From contig CAZRNR010000060.1 of the NCBI GenBank assembly GCA_964601505.1, forward strand, positions 1 to 13,072: a DNA stretch of 13,072 bases, in the 5' to 3' direction. Under the pieces are notes generated by a model. That model was not told the DNA's origin. It made no database searches and saw nothing but the letters and a program-made list of their open reading frames with translations. Shown piece by piece: positions 6,760 through 13,072 of this stretch (positions are counted from its first letter, which is position 1; each line of letters opens with the position of its first letter). The position numbers and the translations under genes were made by a program. This DNA is from DRWZ01 sp964601505. Its GTDB lineage: Bacteria; Calescibacteriota; Calescibacteriia; Calescibacteriales; Calescibacteriaceae.

Positions 6760-7545
6760 ATGATGGTGAAGTTTTTGTCAGCTTTTGTTCTAACTGTTTT
6801 GGCTTTAGGTTGCGCAAAAAAGATCCCGCAAGATGAGATAAATGCTGCAAGGGAGGCTCTTGAGAGAGCAAAGAACATTGGAGCAACCGAACTTGAAGAA
6901 TATAAGGTTGCTGAAAACTATCTGAAGCAAGCTGAACAGCACCTGGAGGAAAAGAAGTACGATGATGCAAGAACTAAAGCTTTAATCTCAAAGGAGTTTG
7001 CGGAACTTGCTATAAAAAAGTGGAATGAGTTGACAAAAAAATCTTTAGAGGAAGGAAGTAAAAAAGTTGAAATTATTGAAACTGAGCCTGAGTTCAGGAC
7101 AACAAATCTTCCGAAATTAAAAGGGATAAATCAGGATGATATTATCGGTACATCAGCGTTTGGAAGGGGCTATAGATTAAGAAGTCTCCAAAATGTATAT
7201 TTTGATTTTGATTCTTTTTCTATATCTGAAGAGATGAAAGAAATTATCAGAAAGAATGCAGACATAATAAAGAGGATATTGGATGAAAATCCGGAAGCGG
7301 CACTTCTTGTAGAAGGGCATTGTGATGAAAGAGGAACGAATGAGTATAATCTTGAGCTTGGATGGAAAAGGGCCCAAACTGTGAAGAATTTCCTTGTACT
7401 TTTTGGTGTACCTGAGAATAGAATTCAAACTGTTTCTTATGGAGAGGAGTTTCCAGAGGAAAGTTGCAATCCTCCAGTTTGTCAGGATGAAAACAAATGG
7501 TCAAAAAACAGAAGATCCGTCTTTGTCATAACATCAAAGGATTGA
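6760..7545 (+). CDS. pal: Pal, peptidoglycan-associated lipoprotein with an extra helical N-terminal segment
   Basis: The protein is a 261-residue outer-membrane lipoprotein. A signal peptide ends in LALGC with the lipidated cysteine at residue 18. Residues about 24-100 are Ala/Glu/Lys-rich helices resembling the DUF4398 type, unlike E. coli Pal, which is about 170 residues long and has only a short linker. The OmpA-like peptidoglycan-binding domain follows: VYFDFDSF (about 146-153), VEGHCDERGTNEYNLELG (about 184-201), RIQTVSYGEEFPE (about 221-233) and NRRSVF (about 250-255). The Asp and Arg of this fold bind diaminopimelate in peptidoglycan. A CNPPVC pair in the loop before NRR could form a disulfide. 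ATG codons at 6760 and 6763 are adjacent and neither has a Shine-Dalgarno. It lies 51 bases after tolB; no CpoB/YbgF gene follows. Confidence 0.92.
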   Translation: MMVKFLSAFVLTVLALGCAKKIPQDEINAAREALERAKNIGATELEEYKVAENYLKQAEQHLEEKKYDDARTKALISKEFAELAIKKWNELTKKSLEEGSKKVEIIETEPEFRTTNLPKLKGINQDDIIGTSAFGRGYRLRSLQNVYFDFDSFSISEEMKEIIRKNADIIKRILDENPEAALLVEGHCDERGTNEYNLELGWKRAQTVKNFLVLFGVPENRIQTVSYGEEFPEESCNPPVCQDENKWSKNRRSVFVITSKD

Positions 7546-7619
7546 TTTGTGTACTGATATCATATTTGGGTGCTATGAGCGATTTTTGCAGATTTTATAA
7601 ATTTTAACTTCGATTGTTG
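7546..7619. other. Gap between convergent genes
   Basis: This 74-base stretch separates pal from the oppositely oriented gene at 7620. I see no stable GC-rich hairpin with a T-run, so neither gene has an obvious intrinsic terminator here. Confidence 0.5.
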
Positions 7620-8180
7620 TTAATCAATTTTTTTGATTATTGATTCGATTTTTTCTCTTATAATTTTTTTGATACCTTTATCATCTATTGTTTTTTTGTT
7701 TTTCTTTGAGACTTTATCCTTTATTTGATTGATTATGTAGGCTGGTATTAGTATTTGTGGAGATTTTATCTGCTTTTTTGAATTTATTGAGAAATTTTTC
7801 GGCATATCTATTTCGAATTCTTCACATAGTTTTGATATGATGAAGTTTCTGAAGCTCCTTATGTTTTTATTTGACTTTATGTATTCATTCAGCTTAGAAA
7901 GATCTTTCGTTTTGAATTTGATATTTACATATTTGATTTTTGATTTAATTATTGAATCTCCTTTTGATTTGAGAAAGTCAATAAATCCTCTTATAGTTTT
8001 TTTGCCTTTTGTGGTGGTTTCTATGTTTTGTAATGCATCCTCTAATTCTTCGAATGTAAATCTATCTATTTTTTTCTCCTTTATCTTTATTCCTTTTGTT
8101 TTTGCGTGTGATATATCTATTCTCATTTGAATATCTGCGAGCTTTAGTATTTTCTCTTTAATCTTTCTGATATCTTGCAT
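7620..8180 (-). CDS. Lys/Ile-rich protein of unknown function, possibly with two ribbon-helix-helix units
   Basis: I do not recognise the family. The 186-residue protein is strongly basic (41 Lys and 36 Ile by my count) and has no signal peptide. Two segments repeat a strand-helix-helix pattern: YVNIKFKT, a helix at about 92-102, then RSFRNFIISKLCEEF (about 108-122); and SPQILIPA, a helix at about 148-160, then IKKIIREKIESIIKK (about 170-184). This is the layout of ribbon-helix-helix DNA-binding folds, which normally work as dimers, so one chain could supply a pseudo-dimer. The first 80 residues are charged helices. The ATG has no Shine-Dalgarno; a later Met19 has none either. It is more AT-rich than its neighbours, stands alone between pal and the radical SAM genes, and may be an acquired gene. 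DNA binding is inference from pattern only. Confidence 0.6.
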   Translation of the reverse strand: MQDIRKIKEKILKLADIQMRIDISHAKTKGIKIKEKKIDRFTFEELEDALQNIETTTKGKKTIRGFIDFLKSKGDSIIKSKIKYVNIKFKTKDLSKLNEYIKSNKNIRSFRNFIISKLCEEFEIDMPKNFSINSKKQIKSPQILIPAYIINQIKDKVSKKNKKTIDDKGIKKIIREKIESIIKKID

Positions 8181-8321
8181 ATATCATATATTTATTTTTT
8201 ATTCTGTTATGTTTTTGGTTTGATTCAAATTTCGCTTCTTTGGTGATGTGGAAAAACTTTGTCTCGTATAAGTCTGAAGCTTTTTATCCATTATGGCTTT
8301 TATTTTTTGATGTGTCTTGAG
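8181..8321. other. Intergenic stretch upstream of the Lys/Ile-rich gene
   Basis: This 141-base AT-rich gap separates two minus-strand genes. It must hold the 3' end of the radical SAM transcript and possibly the promoter of the Lys/Ile-rich gene. I see no clear hairpin terminator or consensus promoter. Confidence 0.4.
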
Positions 8322-9785
8322 TTAGACTTTTGGATTCTTTCCAAATATCACCCAACTTATAAACTTTATCCCGAAGGAAAATATCCTTAAGATACTTTGT
8401 ATATTTGGTTTCTCTCTTCTTTTCAATGTAAGAATTATTTTATCTATGACTTCCTTCAGAAAACCAAAGCTTATGTAAAACTTCCTGTAGAATTTCCTTT
8501 GAAGGTAAAGAAGCTCTTGCTTTGTCAGGGAAGTCTCCCATATAGGGAACTCAAAATTTTTTTGCGGATTTTTGGTAAATTCTTTGCACCAATCTTTAAA
8601 TCCATTTTTTGTTGCGTTGAAGTAGAGTTCACTTCCGGGGGTTGGTATGAGGATATTAGCCTGTGCGTAGTTTGGCCTTACCGAGATGCAGAAATTTATT
8701 GTTTCGTTTATGTCTTCAACTTTTTCGCCAGGGAAACCTATTATGAAGTAGAGGGATGTTTTTATTTTATACTTTTTTGCAAGTGAGACTGCTCTTTTTA
8801 CATCTTCAGGCATTATAGATCTCTTTAATTTTTTAAGAGTTTCCTCTTTTCCTGTTTCTGCTCCCATGAAGATCATCTTGCATCCAGATTCAGACATAAG
8901 CCTTATGCTTTCTTCATCTATTGTTTTTGCGACACCTCTGAAACTCCATTGAATATTAAGCTTTCTCCTTATTATTTCTCGGCATAATTCCTTTGTGTGT
9001 TCTATATTTACATTCATAGAATCATCTGCGAAGCTCATAAAATCATAACCCATATCTACTAATCCCTCGATTTCATCTACTATGTTTTTCGGAGATCTTA
9101 ATCTGTATTTCCTTCTTGAGAGTTGGCAGTAGCTGCAGGAGTATGGACAACCTCTTGAGGCTATCAAGATTGCCTCTTTTCCACCGGAGAATATGTTTGA
9201 GTGATTTGAATAAAAATAAAGATGTTTTCTTTTTGGTATAGGCAAAGAATCGAGATCATATATTATATCAGAAGAACCGTTTTTGTATATTTCTCCTTTC
9301 TTATCTTTTATCCAGAGCCCTTTTATTCCATACATCTCTTTGGTGCCAAATTTTTCTACAAGATCACAAAATGTTTTTTCTCCTTCACCAATAACTATTG
9401 CATCTATAAAATCTCTTGTTATTATTTCATCTGGATAGAATGATGTATGTATTCCTCCCATCACAACGAATATATTTTTGGCTTCAGATTTAATTTTCTT
9501 TGCTAAATTGTATGAGTCATATATTGAAAGGGTATATAAAGATATCCCGACAATCTGAGGCTGGAATTCTCTTACAACTTCTCTTGTGATTTTTTCGTAT
9601 TTCTCTTCTGAAATGAATTGAGGAAAATCAAGGACTTTTACATCAACACCAAGTTGTTTTTCAATATATGTAGAAATGTAAAGGAGAGAAAGGGGATGTT
9701 GCTTTTTTCCTGGCAAGCTGTAGAAAGGTGATCCAAAAAATTTTATTGGATTAGTTTCTGGGGGATGTATCAGGAGAACCTTCAT
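8322..9785 (-). CDS. B12-binding-type radical SAM protein (downstream member of the pair)
   Basis: The 487-residue protein has an N-terminal Rossmann-like cobalamin-binding-type domain (about 1-150: MKVLLIHPPE, VMGGIHTSFYPDE at 108-120, IGEGEKTF at 132-139) and a radical SAM domain. The [4Fe-4S] cluster ligands are Cys213, Cys217 and Cys220 in RGCPYSCSYC. Later landmarks are FMGAETGKEETLKKLKR, YFIIGFPGE and TPGSELY. The DxHxxG cobalamin-ligand motif is absent, common in this superfamily, so bound B12 is not assured. Family members methylate unactivated carbons or rearrange lipids and natural products; the substrate here is unknown. The last 90 residues are basic with hydrophobic stretches and could contact the membrane. 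The ATG is preceded by GAAAGGA, which overlaps the stop region of the upstream gene, 6 bases away. Confidence 0.85.
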   Translation of the reverse strand: MKVLLIHPPETNPIKFFGSPFYSLPGKKQHPLSLLYISTYIEKQLGVDVKVLDFPQFISEEKYEKITREVVREFQPQIVGISLYTLSIYDSYNLAKKIKSEAKNIFVVMGGIHTSFYPDEIITRDFIDAIVIGEGEKTFCDLVEKFGTKEMYGIKGLWIKDKKGEIYKNGSSDIIYDLDSLPIPKRKHLYFYSNHSNIFSGGKEAILIASRGCPYSCSYCQLSRRKYRLRSPKNIVDEIEGLVDMGYDFMSFADDSMNVNIEHTKELCREIIRRKLNIQWSFRGVAKTIDEESIRLMSESGCKMIFMGAETGKEETLKKLKRSIMPEDVKRAVSLAKKYKIKTSLYFIIGFPGEKVEDINETINFCISVRPNYAQANILIPTPGSELYFNATKNGFKDWCKEFTKNPQKNFEFPIWETSLTKQELLYLQRKFYRKFYISFGFLKEVIDKIILTLKRREKPNIQSILRIFSFGIKFISWVIFGKNPKV

Positions 9786-9791
9786 TTCCTT

Positions 9792-11168
9792 TCATTTGTT
9801 TTCTAAAAATCTTTTCATTACCATCCAGACTTGGTCAAAACTCTTTATTCCTTTCAGGACATTTAATATGTATCTTGGTCTTAGGTAAAACCTTAAGAAT
9901 GCCTCTATTTTAAGCCTGTCCAGTTCTTTTTTGCTTCTCCCTTCTGGTACATAGGAGAATTTCCATATGCACAGTGATGAGGGGTCTGGAGTTTTTCCTT
10001 GGAATTTTAGTTTTTCCCATTCGGCAGATCCCGGTAGCGGTGCAAAGCATCCAAACGCTGCGTGGTCTATTGGCAAAGATAGTGCAAAATTAATTGTTTC
10101 CTTGTCATCTTCATAAGTTGCCCCAGGAAACCCCAATATGAAAAACGCTGTTACCCTTATTTTCGTATATCTTTTTACCATCTCTACTTTTTCCCTTATT
10201 TTTTCCTTTTTTATCACATCTCCGCCTCTTCTCATAAGTTGCAATACCTTCTCGCTTCCAGATTCTATACCTACAGAAAAAGCATAGCATCCGGACTTCT
10301 CCATTTCTATCACTAGTTCTGGATCTAATCTGTCAAGCCTAACTCCGTTGGGACAATTCCAAGCTACTCCTATGTCTTTCATATACTTACATATACTCAA
10401 AGTGTAATCTCTATCAAAAGTCAGGTTATCATCTAAAAAGTGTATTTCATCTATTTTATATTTTGAGACAAGGTACTCTACTTCTTTTGCGACAAGTTCT
10501 GGAGAACGTTTTCTCAACTTTTTACCTGATGATTGAGGTGCACCGCAGTATGAACAATTGTAGGGACATCCTCGGGTGGCTATTACTGGAGCAACCTTTC
10601 TTCCACGAGTGAAGAAACCGACTGGCCTTAGTGGATATTCATCAGGCCTTGGCATTATTTCCCACGCTGGCATTGGATATTTGTCAAGGTCCTCTAAAAA
10701 TACTCTTTTTTTCTTTGCGATTTCACCATTTTTCCTGTATGCAATGTTTGAATCTGGTTCTCCACCAGATAAAACAATTGATAGAGCTTCTTCCGCTTCC
10801 CCCAAAAAAGCGTAATTTAAATCTGGTATCCTATGGAAACAGTCTTCTGTTTCAAATATCGCATGAGGACCTCCAACCGAAAAGATACAATCTGGATTCT
10901 CTCTTTTGTAGGCTTTTACATATTCATTGACAATTGAGATAACTGGGGAAAATGTCTGAAATCCGAGGAAGTCTATTTTCCCGTATTTCCTTTTCACATA
11001 AACCGGAAATTCATTTGGAGGTATCTTTTCTTTCCTAAGGTCCTCTATAAATATATCTCCTTTAAATCCATTAACAATTAATCCGCAAGCTATGTATCCA
11101 AGAGAAAGTGGAGGGATGCACCAGTAGTCTCTAGGGTCGTATGGATATGCCAAAAGTACTCTCATCAT
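9792..11168 (-). CDS. B12-binding-type radical SAM protein (upstream member of the pair)
   Basis: This 458-residue protein has the same architecture as the gene after it. An N-terminal B12-binding-type domain covers about 1-140 (MRVLLAYPYD, PPLSLGYIACGL, FSVGGPHAIFE at 96-106, FLGEAEEAL at 121-129). The radical SAM domain begins at RGCPYNCSYC, with cluster ligands Cys201, Cys205 and Cys208; FSVGIESGSEKVLQLMRR, FFILGFPG and PLPGSAEW follow. There is no DxHxxG motif. The C-terminal FLRFYLRPRYI recalls BchE/HpnJ-like enzymes, but that is not enough to name a reaction. Two ATGs stand in tandem (11168 and 11165) without a Shine-Dalgarno. The two proteins differ over most of their length, so they are diverged paralogues that probably act in one pathway. 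Confidence 0.85.
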   Translation of the reverse strand: MMRVLLAYPYDPRDYWCIPPLSLGYIACGLIVNGFKGDIFIEDLRKEKIPPNEFPVYVKRKYGKIDFLGFQTFSPVISIVNEYVKAYKRENPDCIFSVGGPHAIFETEDCFHRIPDLNYAFLGEAEEALSIVLSGGEPDSNIAYRKNGEIAKKKRVFLEDLDKYPMPAWEIMPRPDEYPLRPVGFFTRGRKVAPVIATRGCPYNCSYCGAPQSSGKKLRKRSPELVAKEVEYLVSKYKIDEIHFLDDNLTFDRDYTLSICKYMKDIGVAWNCPNGVRLDRLDPELVIEMEKSGCYAFSVGIESGSEKVLQLMRRGGDVIKKEKIREKVEMVKRYTKIRVTAFFILGFPGATYEDDKETINFALSLPIDHAAFGCFAPLPGSAEWEKLKFQGKTPDPSSLCIWKFSYVPEGRSKKELDRLKIEAFLRFYLRPRYILNVLKGIKSFDQVWMVMKRFLENK

Positions 11169-11270
11169 AGCAGAATTTAATCATTTGACTTGCGTTCAGT
11201 TTGCTTTTCGGAGACTTTGATTTTCTATGACGCAAATTTGGGATGTTTTCTTGCGCTATCCGATTAATTT

Positions 11271-11801
11271 CTAATCTACTTCTTGCTTCAGAAAGTTTTC
11301 TTTTTTCTTTACAAGGACAGATCTTTTGTAGTCTATAACTATTTCTCTGTTTTGATTTACACCTGTTGTTTTAAAGGTTACAATTCCTGCTTCAGGTCTT
11401 GATTTAGATTCTCTTTTCTCAAGGACTTCGGAGAATGCGTATATTGTGTCTCCCGGATAGACTGGTTGATAGAATTTTATATCTGTGTATCCAAGCAGGG
11501 CGAGTGCTTGTTCGCTTAAATCTTCGACACTCATTCCCAAAACGACATTGAAGACAAGAAAATGATTTATTACTACTCCTTTATATCCACTCCTTTTTGC
11601 CCATTCATCATTAAAGTATATAGGGTTGTAATTCATTGTGAGGGTAGAAAATAGTACATTGTCTGTTTGTGTAATAGTTCTCCCCCAGTGATGATAATAT
11701 TTGTCTCCAACTTTGAAGTCTTCAAAAAATCTACCTCGCACAACTCTTTTGACTTTTTTCCCATCTATTTCAATTTCTATTATTTCCTTTGGTTCGGACA
11801 T
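11271..11801 (-). CDS. MaoC-like (hot-dog fold) dehydratase/hydratase with altered catalytic motif
   Basis: The 176-residue protein resembles the single-domain MaoC-type acyl-CoA hydratases of the itaconyl/mesaconyl-CoA hydratase group: RFFEDFKVGDKYYHHWGRTIT (about 24-44, split here as RFFEDFKVG and YHHWGRTIT), YQPVYPGDTIYAFSEVLEKR (111-130), SKSRPEAGIVTF and VNQNREIV. Acyl-CoA hydratases of this fold use an Asp and a His in (S/T)GDxNPxH. Here the corresponding stretch is TMNYNPIYF (55-63): the Asp position is Asn57 and the His position is Tyr62. Asn at the first site occurs, as I recall, in the mesaconyl-type group; Tyr for His is unexpected. It may bind an acyl-CoA without classical hydration, or use other residues. 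An AGGAGGG (11809-11815) precedes the ATG. It is divergent from leuB, 90 bases away. Confidence 0.8.
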   Translation of the reverse strand: MSEPKEIIEIEIDGKKVKRVVRGRFFEDFKVGDKYYHHWGRTITQTDNVLFSTLTMNYNPIYFNDEWAKRSGYKGVVINHFLVFNVVLGMSVEDLSEQALALLGYTDIKFYQPVYPGDTIYAFSEVLEKRESKSRPEAGIVTFKTTGVNQNREIVIDYKRSVLVKKKENFLKQEVD

Positions 11802-11891
11802 ATTTGAACCCTCCTAAACTTTTTTTACTTTTTATATTTTCTGATGGACTGATTATTTTTTCAAAATCTTATCTAAAACGGAGGAAACGAG
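11802..11891. promoter_or_regulatory. Divergent intergenic region between the MaoC-like gene and leuB
   Basis: These 90 bases must hold the promoters of both outward-facing genes. Both genes have strong purine-rich ribosome sites (11809-11815 on minus, 11880-11885 on plus). The remainder is T-rich; I found no hexamer pair close enough to consensus to place a promoter, and no leader peptide or T-box-like structure. Confidence 0.45.
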
Positions 11892-12977
11892 ATGAGAAAG
11901 ATTTTAGTTCTTCCGGGCGATGGTATAGGTCAGGAGGTTGTAAGTGAAGCTGTTAAAGTTCTTGATTGCATATCTGATTTATCTGGAGAGAGAATTGTTT
12001 TTGAGTATGAGCTTGTAGGAGGTGTATCTATAGATCAGAGGGGTACACCACTTGCTGATGAGGTCATAAAAAAGGCAAAAGAATCTGATGCAGTTCTTTT
12101 GGGAGCTGTTGGAGGACCAAAATGGGATAATCTCTCTATGGAAAAAAAACCTGAAAGCGGTCTTCTGAAGCTTAGGAAATCCCTTGACCTTTGGGCTAAC
12201 ATAAGACCGATAAAAATTATTTTGGGATCAATGTCACCTCTTCGTTCTCCAAAAAATGTGGATTTTGTCGTTATAAGGGAGCTGACATCAGATATATACT
12301 TTGGTCAGCCGCGCGGAATAGAAGAAGATAGGGCATATAACACAGCTGTTTATACGAGGGATGAGGTCCAAAGAATTGCTCGCTTAGCATTTGACATAGC
12401 CAGGAAGCGTAGAAAAAAAGTCACATCAATAGATAAGGCAAATGTTCTTGAAGTTTCTGTTTTCTGGAGAAAAGTTGTAAATGAGGTTGCAAAGGAATAT
12501 CCTGATGTATCTGTGGAGCATATATATGTTGATTCTGCATCATTTTATCTTGTAACTAATCCTTCAAGGTTTGATGTTATGCTCTGTCCGAATCTCTTTG
12601 GGGATATACTTTCTGATGAGGGGGGCGCAATAATTGGTTCGCTTGGGCTTTGTCCATCCGCTAGTCTTGGGAGTTCAAACTTCGGTTTATATGAACCAGT
12701 TCATGGTTCAGCTCCAGATATAGCAGGTAAGGGAATAGCAAATCCGATAGCTACGATTCTATCTACTGCAATGCTTCTTAGATATTCTCTTAATATGGAT
12801 AGAGAGGCTCAGATTGTCGAGAAAGCGGTTGAATTGACTTTGAAGGATGGGCTAAGAACTCAAGATATAGCTGGAAGAGGAAGGAGGAATAAAATAGTTT
12901 CTACATCGGAATTTGGTGATTACGTTGTTGGAAAGGTAAGGAAAATTAGTAAGTTAAGAAAAATTGAATCTGTTTGA
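11892..12977 (+). CDS. leuB: 3-isopropylmalate dehydrogenase
   Basis: LeuB oxidises and decarboxylates 3-isopropylmalate with NAD+ in leucine synthesis in the cytoplasm. The 361 residues are the usual length. Visible marks are LPGDGIGQEV (7-16), GAVGGPKWD (71-79), substrate-binding arginines in LRKSLDLWANIRP (Arg95, Arg105) and VVIREL (Arg129), Tyr149 in EDRAYNT, Lys182 in SIDKANVLE, metal-binding aspartates in YVDSAS (Asp214) and NLFGDILSDEGG (Asp238, Asp242), and the coenzyme loop EPVHGSAPDIAGKGIANP (268-285). The REL segment continues TSDIYFG instead of the common TGGIYFG. The ATG is preceded by GGAGGA at 11880-11885. No other leu gene lies in the window. A related beta-decarboxylating dehydrogenase (3-methylmalate type) cannot be excluded by eye but is less likely. 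Confidence 0.92.
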   Translation: MRKILVLPGDGIGQEVVSEAVKVLDCISDLSGERIVFEYELVGGVSIDQRGTPLADEVIKKAKESDAVLLGAVGGPKWDNLSMEKKPESGLLKLRKSLDLWANIRPIKIILGSMSPLRSPKNVDFVVIRELTSDIYFGQPRGIEEDRAYNTAVYTRDEVQRIARLAFDIARKRRKKVTSIDKANVLEVSVFWRKVVNEVAKEYPDVSVEHIYVDSASFYLVTNPSRFDVMLCPNLFGDILSDEGGAIIGSLGLCPSASLGSSNFGLYEPVHGSAPDIAGKGIANPIATILSTAMLLRYSLNMDREAQIVEKAVELTLKDGLRTQDIAGRGRRNKIVSTSEFGDYVVGKVRKISKLRKIESV

Positions 12978-13072
12978 TGCTTTGTTGTCATTTGACTTTA
13001 TTATTTTTGCTATCATCCACTTAACCTAAATCCTACCTCATAGCTCCTACCGTTAGTTTAGCAAATGAAAAT
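12978..13072. other. Right-edge stretch with no intact gene
   Basis: These 95 bases follow leuB. I see no hairpin terminator. On the minus strand, 13013-13057 reads as a short protein-like tail (see findings), interrupted upstream by an in-frame TAA at 13058-13060. Confidence 0.4.

Noticed and set aside
8397..8786. 129-codon plus-strand frame inside the radical SAM gene
   Set aside because: Shadow of the conserved minus-strand gene; Phe/Tyr/Cys-rich translation typical of an antisense frame.
11231..11255. CGCAA/TTGCG inverted repeat between the MaoC-like and radical SAM genes
   Set aside because: Five-base arms with a 15-base spacer are too weak to separate from chance.
1..13072. CRISPR array, tRNA, rRNA or phage gene module
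   Set aside because: No regularly spaced repeats, no tRNA cloverleaf or CCA end, no conserved rRNA segments and no phage structural or integrase proteins were seen.

Overview
This AT-rich window carries ten intact protein genes, the 3' end of an eleventh at the left edge, and about 1 kb of gene-poor DNA with repeats. I see no rRNA, tRNA or CRISPR. A TolB-Pal pair with a lipobox points to a diderm (Gram-negative) bacterium. Frequent AGA, AGG and ATA codons would suit a thermophile, probably of a poorly sampled lineage, but nothing here fixes the phylum.

Left region (1-1076): the C-terminal end of what looks like an AAA-ATPase/PD-(D/E)XK protein (1-84), then a roughly 255-bp element with inverted ends and a probable target duplication (127-379). 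It resembles a non-autonomous insertion element. The rest holds dyads and possible gene fragments but no convincing intact gene. Next is a minus-strand gene (1077-3026) fusing a SAM-dependent methyltransferase to a D-Ala-D-Ala-ligase-like ATP-grasp domain, with an extended -10 promoter and a strong Shine-Dalgarno.

Envelope cluster (3301-7545, plus strand): nagZ-like glycosidase, an FAD/NAD(P) oxidoreductase whose start overlaps the nagZ stop by 4 bp, tolB and pal. NagZ acts in peptidoglycan recycling; TolB and Pal link outer membrane to peptidoglycan during division. The oxidoreductase is the odd member. TolQ, TolR and TolA are not in the window.

Accessory region (7620-11168, minus strand): a very Lys/Ile-rich protein that may contain two ribbon-helix-helix-like units, then two adjacent B12-binding-type radical SAM proteins in one transcription unit with a 6-bp gap. 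Their substrate cannot be read from the sequence.

Right region: a MaoC-like hydratase-fold protein (minus) with altered catalytic-motif residues, divergent from leuB (plus), the 3-isopropylmalate dehydrogenase of leucine synthesis. A short minus-strand stretch at the right edge may be the tail of a broken gene.

The points most worth a second look are the methyltransferase/ATP-grasp fusion, the insertion-like element, the possible tandem RHH protein, the radical SAM pair and the MaoC motif changes. I did not find a clear multi-gene system of an undescribed kind.
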